Assembly: GCA_029861675.1 (NCBI GenBank)
Contig: JAOTYV010000056.1
Coordinates: 1 to 19,962 of the forward strand
Origin: Alphaproteobacteria bacterium
GTDB lineage: Bacteria > Pseudomonadota > Alphaproteobacteria > UBA8366
Direction of reading: 5' to 3'
DNA: 19,962 nt
This document shows, in pieces, positions 1-7,077 of this stretch. Below the pieces are notes generated by a model. The model ran no database searches. It saw nothing but the letters and a program-made list of their open reading frames with translations, and was not told the origin of the DNA. Each line of letters begins with the position of its first letter. The stretch's first letter is position 1. A program made the position numbers and the translations under genes.

Positions 1-406
1 CCAGCAGCAGCACCATGGTGATGCCCTGCCAACGCGCGATATCGCCGTCCCACGCCAACAGGATCAGCAATCCGGTTGCCAATGTGAGCACGATGCTCGT
101 GGTTTTCAGAGAAGCGCCGCGCTCGAGGGAAATCGGCCAGATAAGCGCGGAAACTCCCAATATCAGGATAAAATTGCAAATATTGCTGCCGACAACGTTG
201 CCAACCGCAATTCCGGGCGCATCCTTGAACGCCGCATCCATGCTGACGAAGAGTTCCGGCGAGGTGGTGCCGTACGCGACAACCGTGGCGCCGATCATCA
301 TCGGCGATACGCCATATCGTCGCGCAATGCCGACCGCACCCCGCACCAGCGCGTCACCACCAATAAACAGCAGGGCGAAGCCCACCGGAATCAGCAGGTA
401 GACCAT
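1..406 (-). CDS. Calcium/sodium antiporter, CaCA family (YrbG-like), 3' end outside window
   Basis: An inner-membrane cation exchanger that would move Ca2+ against Na+ or another cation. The visible 135 residues start with M-V-Y-L-L-I-P-V and are strongly hydrophobic. They contain GTTSPELFVS (about residues 48-57) and, about 20 residues later, GNVVGSNICN. These are the alpha-1 repeat and following Gly-rich segment that define the CaCA superfamily, in which the Glu of TSPE helps bind Ca2+. The family usually runs to about 310-330 residues, so roughly the second half, including the alpha-2 repeat, lies beyond base 1. The ATG at 406 is the only good start in this frame. A second ATG near 471 on the same strand is out of frame. 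The Shine-Dalgarno is weak. The gene reads away from the CocE hydrolase, so the two do not form an operon. The family call is safe; the transported ion is inferred. Confidence 0.85.
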   Translation of the reverse strand, partial: MVYLLIPVGFALLFIGGDALVRGAVGIARRYGVSPMMIGATVVAYGTTSPELFVSMDAAFKDAPGIAVGNVVGSNICNFILILGVSALIWPISLERGASLKTTSIVLTLATGLLILLAWDGDIARWQGITMVLLL

Positions 407-522
407 ACGCCAGCCCTGTCCGCTGAAGTTTGCTGCGGCGATACCGCGCCGGCCGATCGACGAATTGTCATGAAATCCCCAGGCAGTCCATCCAGGGCGC
501 GCGGAACCCGCCCGGCGCCTGA

Positions 523-654
523 TTACAATTTAATCTCGCCAATTGAAACCTCTTTGCTAGGATCAGCGATGCCAACGGCCACGGTCCGGCCGCCTTTCAC
601 CCAAACGGCACCATGCAATGCGCGTATCCAAACGCTCCACTCCGCCTCGTACAT
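523..654 (-). CDS. Possible 43-residue small protein, unrecognised
   Basis: A short minus-strand frame begins MYEAEWSVWIR and ends KEVSIGEIKL before TAA at 523. It lies entirely outside the CocE gene, about 117 bases upstream of the antiporter and in the same direction. The composition looks like a folded soluble peptide: mixed Val, Ile and Trp with regular charges and few Arg or Pro. That is unlike the Arg-rich shadow frames elsewhere. Against it, there is no Shine-Dalgarno before the ATG at 654, and the frame stays open upstream across the hydrolase gene as a shadow. It could be a small gene, the tail of a decayed gene, or chance. I do not recognise a family. Confidence 0.22.
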   Translation of the reverse strand: MYEAEWSVWIRALHGAVWVKGGRTVAVGIADPSKEVSIGEIKL

Positions 655-682
655 TGGGTGAGGGAATACTTTGAACAATAGG

Positions 683-703
683 GTATCGACGACGACGCGA
701 TAC
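683..703. promoter_or_regulatory. Inverted repeat GTATCG-N9-CGATAC upstream of CocE hydrolase
   Basis: Perfect 6-base arms are separated by ACGACGACG. The repeat ends 38 bases before the chosen hydrolase start, inside the likely leader or promoter. It could be an operator half-site pair or a weak hairpin. The arms are short enough that chance cannot be excluded. Confidence 0.3.
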
Positions 704-729
704 GATCGAACCGTAACCTTGTGAATTCC

Positions 730-734
730 AGGAG
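730..734 (+). promoter_or_regulatory. Shine-Dalgarno AGGAG that fixes the CocE hydrolase start
   Basis: AGGAG lies seven bases before the ATG at 742. This supports that codon over the in-frame GTG at 721, which would place the ribosome site inside the gene. The nearer ATG at 736 is in frame too but is only one base from the AGGAG. Confidence 0.7.
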
Positions 735-741
735 AATGACG

Positions 742-2604
742 ATGGCCCGCACCCCATCCAAAAAAAAGACCACCAAAAAGGACGTCATGGTGACGATGCG
801 GGACGGCATTCGGCTGGCCACGGATATCTATCTGCCATCCGGGAAATCCGCGCCGGCCGATGGCGCGTATCCGGTGATTTTCGAGCGCACCCCCTACAAC
901 AAGTCGGCGCCGTCGCGGACCGAAAAACGCGCCGGCGACAAGAGGCCGATGACCCGCACGGCAACGGCGAAATATTTCACCCAGCATGGGTATGCGGTGG
1001 TCGTGCAGGATTGCCGCGGCCGCTACAAATCCGAAGGTCGGTTCACGAAATACCTCGACGATGCGGAAGACGGCTTCGACGCGATGCAATGGCTTGTCGA
1101 GCAACCCTGGTGCAACGGGCGGATCGGCACACTGGGTTTGTCGTATGCGGCGCATACGCAAATGGCGCTGGCGTCGCTCAATCCGCCGGGGCTTGCCTGC
1201 ATGTTCGTGGATTCGGGCGGATTCTCGAATGCCTATTCGAGTGGTATTCGCCAGGGCGGCGCCTTCGAACTGAAGCAAGCGACATGGGCCTACCGGCAAG
1301 CGCTGCAAAGCCCGGCGGCGAAAGCGGATCCGGTCGTCATGGCGGCCTTGAAAGATATTGATATTCGCGACTGGTTCACCCGCATGCCCTGGCGCGCGGG
1401 ACATTCGCCAATCGCCGTCGCGCCGGAGTACGAGGACTACTTGATCGAGCAATGGACCGCCGGGATTTTTGATGAGTATTGGAAGAAAGCCGGCATCTAT
1501 GCCAAGGGCTTCTACGAGGACATGCCGGATGTGCCGATGATCCATATGTCGAGTTGGTATGACCCGTATACCAAGACGGCATCGGAAAATTATCTCGATC
1601 TGTCGAAGATGAAGCAGGGACCAATCCATTTGATTCTCGGTCCCTGGACGCATGGCGACCGGATCCTGAGCTATGCGGGCGATGTGGATTTCGGCCCGGA
1701 CGCCATTCTCGACGGCTCGCTCGCCGAGGATTTCCTTGCTCTTCGCCGGCAATGGCTGGACCGCTGGTTGAAGGACGACCCGGGCGAGACGAATGACCTG
1801 CCCCGTGTCCAGGTTTTCGTGATGGGCGGCGGCAGCGGCCGCCGCAACAAAGGCGGCCGCATGGATCATGGCGGCACCTGGCGGACCGGCACGGATTGGC
1901 CGTTGCCGGAGACCCAATTCACCGAATACTTCCTATGTCCCGACGGGTCGCTGAAGACGGAGGTCGCGCAATCCGGCGACAAGGCCATCACCTTCAATCA
2001 CGATCCGCTGCACCCGGTGCCGACCATCGGCGGCCCGATTTCTTCGGGCTCGCCGGTCATGGAGGGCGGCGCCTATGATCAGCGCGAAGAAGAGCGGTTT
2101 TTCGGCTCTACACCGCCCTATCTGCCGCTTTCCGCCCGGCCGGACGTGCTGGTGTTCGAAACACCGCCCTTAACGCAGGATGTCACCGTTGTCGGCCCGG
2201 TCAAGATTCGGCTCTGGGTGTCGTCGGATTGTCCCGACACCGATTTCACCGCCAAGCTGATCGACGTCTACCCCGGCAACAAGGACTATCCGCATGGCTT
2301 TGCGATGAACCTGACCAACGGCATCATGCGCGCGCGCTATCGCGACTCCTGGGAAAAGCCATCGATGATGATCCCGGGCGACATTTACCAAATCACAATC
2401 GAATCCTTCCCGACCGGGAATTTGTTCAAGGCGGGGCATCGCATCCGGCTCGATATCGCCAGCAGCAATTTTCCGCATTTCGACGTCAACACCAATACCG
2501 GCGAACCGGAGGGCGCGGCGCGGCGGAGCCGCATCGCGGCGAACACAATTCACCTGAGCAGGGCGCATCCGTCGCATGTTCTCCTGCCGGTCATCCCCGC
2601 CTGA
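742..2604 (+). CDS. CocE/NonD family hydrolase (X-Pro dipeptidyl-peptidase S15 fold)
   Basis: A serine hydrolase of the CocE/NonD family (cocaine esterase, glutaryl-7-ACA acylase, X-Pro peptidase relatives), 620 residues from the ATG at 742. The N-terminal domain carries the family signatures MRDGIRLATDIYLP and QDCRGRYKSEG. The nucleophile elbow is GLSYAA with Ser134, the acid is probably Asp274 in WYDPYTKTASENY, and the base is His304 in GPWTHGD, so the catalytic triad is complete. From about residue 430 the protein has the jelly-roll C-terminal domain typical of the family (PPLTQDVTVVGPV, DTDFTAKLIDV, GHRIRLDIASSNFP). There is no signal peptide; the N-terminus is Lys-rich, so a cytosolic enzyme is likely. 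It would hydrolyse an ester or amide, but the substrate cannot be read from sequence. Family length is about 550-650 residues, so the gene looks intact. The kinase gene follows after 109 bases. Confidence 0.9.
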   Translation: MARTPSKKKTTKKDVMVTMRDGIRLATDIYLPSGKSAPADGAYPVIFERTPYNKSAPSRTEKRAGDKRPMTRTATAKYFTQHGYAVVVQDCRGRYKSEGRFTKYLDDAEDGFDAMQWLVEQPWCNGRIGTLGLSYAAHTQMALASLNPPGLACMFVDSGGFSNAYSSGIRQGGAFELKQATWAYRQALQSPAAKADPVVMAALKDIDIRDWFTRMPWRAGHSPIAVAPEYEDYLIEQWTAGIFDEYWKKAGIYAKGFYEDMPDVPMIHMSSWYDPYTKTASENYLDLSKMKQGPIHLILGPWTHGDRILSYAGDVDFGPDAILDGSLAEDFLALRRQWLDRWLKDDPGETNDLPRVQVFVMGGGSGRRNKGGRMDHGGTWRTGTDWPLPETQFTEYFLCPDGSLKTEVAQSGDKAITFNHDPLHPVPTIGGPISSGSPVMEGGAYDQREEERFFGSTPPYLPLSARPDVLVFETPPLTQDVTVVGPVKIRLWVSSDCPDTDFTAKLIDVYPGNKDYPHGFAMNLTNGIMRARYRDSWEKPSMMIPGDIYQITIESFPTGNLFKAGHRIRLDIASSNFPHFDVNTNTGEPEGAARRSRIAANTIHLSRAHPSHVLLPVIPA

Positions 2605-2713
2605 CCAGGGAACCAACCGACCGCCGAGACTTGGTTAAGCCGCAATTAATTCTTCGGTGTTAGCGTGGCCCGGAAGATCGTCCGCCATGACCGCCCGCCG
2701 AAGCATTAATTGA

Positions 2714-4177
2714 ATGAAGAACTCTCTAACGTTCAGGTACTTCCCGCTTATCAGCGGAATCGTCATCGTTGTGGCGGGCGTCATTTTAGGCGTTTTATAC
2801 ACATATTCCGTGCGCGCCGATTTGAGCCAAATCGCCGAACGCAACAATTTGTCCATGGCGCACGCCATTTCCAACTACATCTGGCCCCGTATCGATACGT
2901 TCGTCCTGAACGCCAAGACACTGGACACGGATCAATTGAGGCGGCATCCGAAGCTCGGCGAAATTCGCGACCTCACGCTCGACTTGGTGCGCGAAACTCC
3001 GGTCCTGAAAATCAAGATCTACGACCTCAGCGGCTTGACGGTATTCTCGAGTGATCCCTCGCAAATCGGTCAGGACAAAGGGGACAACGCCGGCTTCCGG
3101 TCCGCCCGCAACGGCGCGGTGGCCAGCGAACTCACCCACCAGGATAGCTTCAGCGCCTTCGAGCAACAGGTCGAGGATAGAGACGTCCTCTCCAGCTACA
3201 TTCCAATCCGAATGGAGAATGGCGAAATCCGCGGCGTGTTCGAAATCTATTACGACGTGACCCATTTGCTGGAGCGCATCAAATTTTCTCAGCAACTGCA
3301 GATTGCCGTCGTCGCGATTACCCTGGCGCTGCTGTACCTGATAATCTTCGTGCTCGTCCGCCATCGCGACCGATTAATCGAAAACCATCACGTTGACCGG
3401 TTGGCGCTGTTCCACAAGAACATCAAGGTGGAGGAAGCCAGCCGGGCAAAATCGGATTTCCTGGCGAAAATGAGCCACGAGTTGCGCACGCCGCTCAATG
3501 CCATCATCGGCTTTACCGACGCCTTGCGCATCAAGAAGCTGGGCGCATCCGACCCTTCAAAATCCGCAGAATATCTGGACTACATAGCGTCCAGCAGCCG
3601 ACACCTGCTTGCCCTGGTCGAGGATATCCTCGATATGTCGCGTATCGAATTCGGCAAATCCGACCTTCATGGCACGGAAATATCGCTGCAAGAAATCACC
3701 GATGCATGCATCGCGATGCAGGCCGGCACGGCGGAGCGCGACATTCCCACGATCCATGCCGGGATTGATGCGCCCTCGCCCATCCTCCGGGTCGATGAAC
3801 GGCGATTCAAGCAGATCCTGCTCAATCTGTTCGGTAACGCGGTCAAATTTACGCCCGCAAACGGCGAAATTTCGCTCTCCGCCGAACCGACACCGTCGGG
3901 CGGCCTGAAGATTCGCATTCAGGACACCGGCATCGGCATTGCAAAACAGGATATCGATAAGGTGCTGACACCTTTTGGACAGGTTGATTGCAATGTTGGC
4001 CGTCGCGGCGCGAGCGCCGGTCTGGGTCTCGGCCTATCGCTTGCCCAATCCCTGACCGAACTTCATGGCGGCATGCTCGATCTGAAAAGCACGCTTGACA
4101 AGGGCACCTGCGTCACCATCACCTTGCCGGCCGACTGCATTGTCGCCCCGGCAAGCACGGATGCCGCCGACAGCTAA
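2714..4177 (+). CDS. Membrane sensor histidine kinase, orphan
   Basis: A two-component sensor kinase of 487 residues. Membrane segment 1 is at about 9-30 and segment 2 at about 195-216, enclosing a periplasmic sensor region of about 160 residues. Its pattern (KIYDLSGLTVFSS, a Gly/Asn-rich middle, SYIPIRMENGEIRGVFEIYYD) resembles a single Cache/PDC ligand-binding domain. A short linker leads to HisKA with SHELRTPLNAIIGF, where His255 is the phosphorylated residue. The ATPase domain has the N box (NLFGNAVKF, Asn371 and Asn375), G1 box DTGIGI (404-409), F box TPFGQ (419-423) and G2 box GLGLGLSL (437-444). All catalytic boxes are intact. There is no receiver or HPt domain, and no response regulator gene anywhere in the window. 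The start at 2714 has little Shine-Dalgarno. The stop is 15 bases from the convergent stop at 4193. Confidence 0.93.
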   Translation: MKNSLTFRYFPLISGIVIVVAGVILGVLYTYSVRADLSQIAERNNLSMAHAISNYIWPRIDTFVLNAKTLDTDQLRRHPKLGEIRDLTLDLVRETPVLKIKIYDLSGLTVFSSDPSQIGQDKGDNAGFRSARNGAVASELTHQDSFSAFEQQVEDRDVLSSYIPIRMENGEIRGVFEIYYDVTHLLERIKFSQQLQIAVVAITLALLYLIIFVLVRHRDRLIENHHVDRLALFHKNIKVEEASRAKSDFLAKMSHELRTPLNAIIGFTDALRIKKLGASDPSKSAEYLDYIASSSRHLLALVEDILDMSRIEFGKSDLHGTEISLQEITDACIAMQAGTAERDIPTIHAGIDAPSPILRVDERRFKQILLNLFGNAVKFTPANGEISLSAEPTPSGGLKIRIQDTGIGIAKQDIDKVLTPFGQVDCNVGRRGASAGLGLGLSLAQSLTELHGGMLDLKSTLDKGTCVTITLPADCIVAPASTDAADS

Positions 4178-4192
4178 CACGGGATCGGCCGG

Positions 4193-5113
4193 CTAAATCG
4201 ACGGCGGATCCTCGGCCGCCACAATGTCGGCAAGCGAATTATCGACGCAGTCCTCGAACGGAATTTCGCGCTCGATCAACCCGCCCGATAACAATGCAGT
4301 ACGCAGCCTCTCGAAACCGGCACGCGGCAACACCGGGTTTTGGCCCCAGATGCCAAGATCCTGATACCGCGCCACCGCCCCCTCGATCCGGTCGCGCGGC
4401 ACATCCTCAAAAAATCCCGCAATCGCCGCTGCGACATCCGCGGCGCTGTGTCCGTGTAGCCATTTCTGCGCGCGGGACATCGCCCGCGTCATGCGGTACA
4501 GGGCGTCGCGTTGCGTATCCAGTGTTTTCCGGACCGTATACAGCGTCGTGTAGCTGCAGGGACCGCGCGTCGCCGCCGCATACCAGATGTGCCCGACGCC
4601 GTCCGCCAGCAATTCTTCGGCGAACGGCTGGAAAACCTGAATGACATCGACGTCGCCCCAGCGCAGCGCCGCCGTGTTGTCCGGCATCGTGCCATCGGTT
4701 ACGCGCCGCAAGGCGTCCGGGTCCATGCCGGCGCGCCGCATGTCGTCCTGCAAGCACATCCAGGGCGTCGGCACTTCGGATACCGAGGCGAGTGTAACGT
4801 CGGCCAAGTCCGACATCTGAAAATCCGGTTTTGCGACACAGCCGATCAGGAAGAACGGATCGCGCGTGACCGTTTCGCAAAATCCAACCAGACCGCAATC
4901 GGGATCGCGGTCATGGTTCATCATGATCCGCATCGGCCCGCCCCAATGAACGTCGGTCGATCCTTGTTGCAATTGGGCCGCGACACTGTCGAGATCCTTG
5001 CTGATACGAAGTTCGACGTCCACACCTTCCGCCTCGTAGGCACCGAGCACATGCGGCAGATAGAATGGCGTATAGAATACCGCGCGGAAATTTTCCGTGA
5101 GAATGACGGCCAT
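4193..5113 (-). CDS. NMT1/THI5-like periplasmic-binding-fold protein without signal peptide
   Basis: A type II periplasmic-binding-fold protein of 306 residues, related to the NMT1/THI5/SsuA group of ABC substrate-binding proteins. The N-terminal pattern TENFRAVFYTPFYLPHVLGAYEAEGVDVEL, followed by QQGSTDVHWGGPMR at about 49-62 and FCETVTRDPFFLIG at about 78-91, is typical. Lobe 2 contains the WGDVDVIQVFQP segment at about 152-163. I chose the ATG at 5113 because GAGGGAG lies ten bases upstream. The in-frame ATG at 5140 would add nine residues and has no ribosome site. Neither start gives a signal peptide. The protein may therefore be cytosolic, with an enzymatic (THI5-like) or sensory role instead of uptake. 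No permease or ATPase gene is adjacent. It is divergent from the SDR gene with 53 bases between the starts. The fold is well supported; ligand and role are unknown. Confidence 0.78.
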   Translation of the reverse strand: MAVILTENFRAVFYTPFYLPHVLGAYEAEGVDVELRISKDLDSVAAQLQQGSTDVHWGGPMRIMMNHDRDPDCGLVGFCETVTRDPFFLIGCVAKPDFQMSDLADVTLASVSEVPTPWMCLQDDMRRAGMDPDALRRVTDGTMPDNTAALRWGDVDVIQVFQPFAEELLADGVGHIWYAAATRGPCSYTTLYTVRKTLDTQRDALYRMTRAMSRAQKWLHGHSAADVAAAIAGFFEDVPRDRIEGAVARYQDLGIWGQNPVLPRAGFERLRTALLSGGLIEREIPFEDCVDNSLADIVAAEDPPSI

Positions 5114-5123
5114 CGATTTATTT

Positions 5124-5130
5124 CTCCCTC
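5124..5130 (-). promoter_or_regulatory. Shine-Dalgarno GAGGGAG that selects the start at 5113
   Basis: On the minus strand GAGGGAG is followed by ten bases and then ATG GCC. This would be buried in the coding region if the ATG at 5140 were used, so the shorter start is preferred. Confidence 0.6.
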
Positions 5131-5166
5131 GCGGTTTCATCCAACAAACAGGGGCACAGGTAAATC

Positions 5167-6093
5167 ATGCCACGAAAATGTATTTTGATCACGGGGGCGA
5201 ACGGATTTCTTGGCCGGGAACTCACCCGAACCTTGTGCCGTGAGGAGCGGACGGTGATCGCGCTGGATCACGCCGCGCCGCCGGATCACGGGCTGCCCTG
5301 CGAATTGATCGAGGCCGACGTTCGCGACCGCGCGATGCTGGAAGATATTTTCAACCGCCATCCGATCGATGCCGTGGTCCATCTCGGCGGCGTATCGGGG
5401 CAGATGCTGTTTCGCGAGGACCCGGCCAGCATCGCGGAAATCAATATCGTGGCGACGGCCCGCCTGATCGAAACCGCGTGGCGCGCCAAGGTCGGTCGGT
5501 TCGTCTTCGCCTCGTCGCTACGCGCCTACGGCGATATGGCGGGCGACTTCTGGAATGCGCTGGAATCGGTTCCGGAAACCGCGCCCTTCCAGCCGGTCGA
5601 CGTCTATGGCGCCAGCAAGGCCGCCGGCGACGCACTATTGCGCGGCTACCGCATGGAACACGGGCTCGACGGCGTCGCACTGCGCATCGGCGCGGTCTAC
5701 GGTCCCGAACGCCGGACCGAATCCCTGGTGACGCGCCTGCTGCGCGCGGCAATCGACGGCCGGCCGATCGCCTTGGACCGGAACACCGGCCGCATCGCGC
5801 CGTATGTCTATCGGGACGATGTGGTAACCGCCCTGCGGCACGCTCTCGATGCCGCCGAAACGCCGGTCTACGCCTATAATGTCGCCGGCCCCGAGGCGCT
5901 AAGCGACGCGGAACTGGCCGACGCGGTGCGCCGGGTGATCCCCACAGCGCAAATCACCATCCCGCCGCCAAACGGCCCGCTCAGCGGCGGACAGCTTGAC
6001 GGCGCCTTGGCCGCCCGCGACCTCGGCTACCGTCCAGAATTCGATATTCAAAAGGGTATTGCGGCCACCGCCGACTGGCTGCGCGCGTTGTAA
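5167..6093 (+). CDS. NAD-dependent epimerase/dehydratase (extended SDR)
   Basis: An extended short-chain dehydrogenase/reductase of 308 residues, probably acting on a nucleotide sugar or sugar acid. The Rossmann Gly motif TGANGFLG is at 9-16, an acidic residue follows strand 2 (IALDHA, Asp34) as expected for NAD rather than NADP, and DVRD at 51-54 contacts adenine. Catalytic residues are Ser116 or Ser117 (FASSLRAYG) and the YGASK motif with Tyr147 and Lys151. The C-terminal part has ALRIGAVYGP and YVYRDDVV, standard for UDP-glucose-4-epimerase relatives. The ATG at 5167 is preceded by AGG five to eight bases upstream. It is divergent from the leaderless binding protein and convergent with the oxygenase; stops are four bases apart. 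The substrate cannot be decided from sequence, and no sugar-biosynthesis cluster surrounds it, so a catabolic sugar-acid dehydrogenase role is equally possible. Confidence 0.9.
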   Translation: MPRKCILITGANGFLGRELTRTLCREERTVIALDHAAPPDHGLPCELIEADVRDRAMLEDIFNRHPIDAVVHLGGVSGQMLFREDPASIAEINIVATARLIETAWRAKVGRFVFASSLRAYGDMAGDFWNALESVPETAPFQPVDVYGASKAAGDALLRGYRMEHGLDGVALRIGAVYGPERRTESLVTRLLRAAIDGRPIALDRNTGRIAPYVYRDDVVTALRHALDAAETPVYAYNVAGPEALSDAELADAVRRVIPTAQITIPPPNGPLSGGQLDGALAARDLGYRPEFDIQKGIAATADWLRAL

Positions 6094-6097
6094 CGCG
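6084..6097. repeat. Short palindrome CGCGTT-GT-AACGCG between convergent genes
   Basis: A perfect 6-base inverted repeat spans the SDR stop codon, just before the convergent oxygenase stop. The loop would be only two bases and no T-tract follows on either strand, so it is at most a weak bidirectional transcription barrier. Confidence 0.3.
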
Positions 6098-7060
6098 TCA
6101 ACCGTGGTAGCCGCGGCCGCCCTCATCCCGCAGGAAGATGCGGATCAGGTGCCGCCGCCGATCAGGCTCCTCGTGATCTTCATAGGCTGTCCGGCTATGC
6201 GCGCAACGCCAATTCATGAGGTATTCGGCCTGTCCCGGCGCGAGATCGAAATCGAACCGCAGCGCCGGATCTTCCAGGACTTTCGAAAAAGCGTTGATCG
6301 CATCCTCGCCCGCCGCGTCGAGCGTTTTCCCCGCCATTTCATATCCCGCGATAATGTTGCGCAGATTGAAGCGGCCCCACAGCGCCGTGCCGTCATAGCG
6401 GAAAACCGGATAAAAGCTCGCCACCGGATCGCCGGGCGCATGCTCGCCATACCGGTTGAGATAGAAAGGCTTGTACAGCCGCCGCAGCAGTGCCGGATGG
6501 CGCCGGCGCATCGCGTTATGGGCCGAATACAGGCTGACGACGCTGCTCCTGCCGCCTTTCTTGGCCGTGCGCAGGACCTGCAAACCGAAATAAGTCGGTG
6601 GCAGATTGTAGCCAAAATCCGTATGGAAATCGAGCGGGTCGGCGGTCACATCGGCGCGCACTTTCGGATTCTTCCGCTTGCCCGTATCGGTCACGTCATA
6701 CAACAGCGTGCCCGAGAACGACTGGGCGACGGGCCGTGCGATCAAGGAACTCAACACCCAATACACGGTTCGGAGCTCTGCCTTGTCGAATCGCGCCACC
6801 GGTAACCGGTCGAGCACGGCGAACCCCACGCCACTGTCGAGGATGCGCTTCACCCGGCGCATCAGGGCGCGGCAGCGCGGCATGGAGACATCATCAGCCG
6901 TCAAGACTTCGGTCTGCAACGGGCTGGCCCGCAACGCTGCGATCATGGCGTCGATTTCCCGGATGCTATCGTCGGGAATGCAAACCAGATAGTCCTCGGG
7001 CCTGAGCGATTCCCGGGTCCAGGCCTTGCGGCCGCGGACGGTTTTATCGAGCATGCGCAT
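6098..7060 (-). CDS. TauD/TfdA-like Fe(II)/2-oxoglutarate-dependent oxygenase
   Basis: A probable non-haem iron, 2-oxoglutarate-dependent oxygenase of 320 residues. The double-stranded beta-helix signature is visible: DFHTDFGY gives the HxD pair (His146, Asp148). The distal iron ligand is His288 in CAHSRTAYED, followed by the RRRHLIRIFL stretch where Arg303 or Arg307 would bind the 2-oxoglutarate carboxylate. The first 110 residues form an alpha-helical cap ending in GFAVLDRLPV, usual for the TauD superfamily. The likely start is the ATG at 7060, with a second ATG two codons on; the ribosome site is weak. It lies 17 bases after the deacetylase-like gene and is almost certainly cotranscribed with it. 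The family hydroxylates or cleaves small molecules such as taurine, carnitine precursors or phenoxy acids. Which one is used here is not evident, and no sulfonate-specific neighbours are present. Confidence 0.86.
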   Translation of the reverse strand: MRMLDKTVRGRKAWTRESLRPEDYLVCIPDDSIREIDAMIAALRASPLQTEVLTADDVSMPRCRALMRRVKRILDSGVGFAVLDRLPVARFDKAELRTVYWVLSSLIARPVAQSFSGTLLYDVTDTGKRKNPKVRADVTADPLDFHTDFGYNLPPTYFGLQVLRTAKKGGRSSVVSLYSAHNAMRRRHPALLRRLYKPFYLNRYGEHAPGDPVASFYPVFRYDGTALWGRFNLRNIIAGYEMAGKTLDAAGEDAINAFSKVLEDPALRFDFDLAPGQAEYLMNWRCAHSRTAYEDHEEPDRRRHLIRIFLRDEGGRGYHG

Positions 7061-7077
7061 GATCGCCGGTTCCCGCG

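Larger units (their letters stand above)
407..741. other. 335-base intergenic region between divergent antiporter and CocE hydrolase
   Basis: This stretch must hold the promoters of both flanking genes, but neither strand shows a convincing -35/-10 pair. It contains a TACAAT around 531, a perfect 6-base inverted repeat GTATCG/CGATAC at 683-703, and one small minus-strand reading frame at 523-654 that I list separately with low confidence. The part between 523 and 600 is noticeably richer in A/T than the flanking genes, as expected for a control region. I see no RNA gene and no terminator with a T-tract. Confidence 0.6.

Noticed and set aside
15..401. Plus-strand 128-codon frame at the left end
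   Set aside because: It is antisense to the CaCA exchanger, whose alpha repeat is plain on the minus strand, and has no domain of its own.
523..1917. Long 464-codon minus-strand frame over the CocE gene
   Set aside because: It is the antisense shadow of a clear CocE hydrolase. It is rich in Arg and His with no recognisable domain; only its last 43 codons lie outside that gene.
6098..7060. TauD-like gene named as taurine dioxygenase
   Set aside because: Only the iron and 2-oxoglutarate motifs are shared. No sulfonate transport or sulfur genes are nearby, so no specific symbol is justified.
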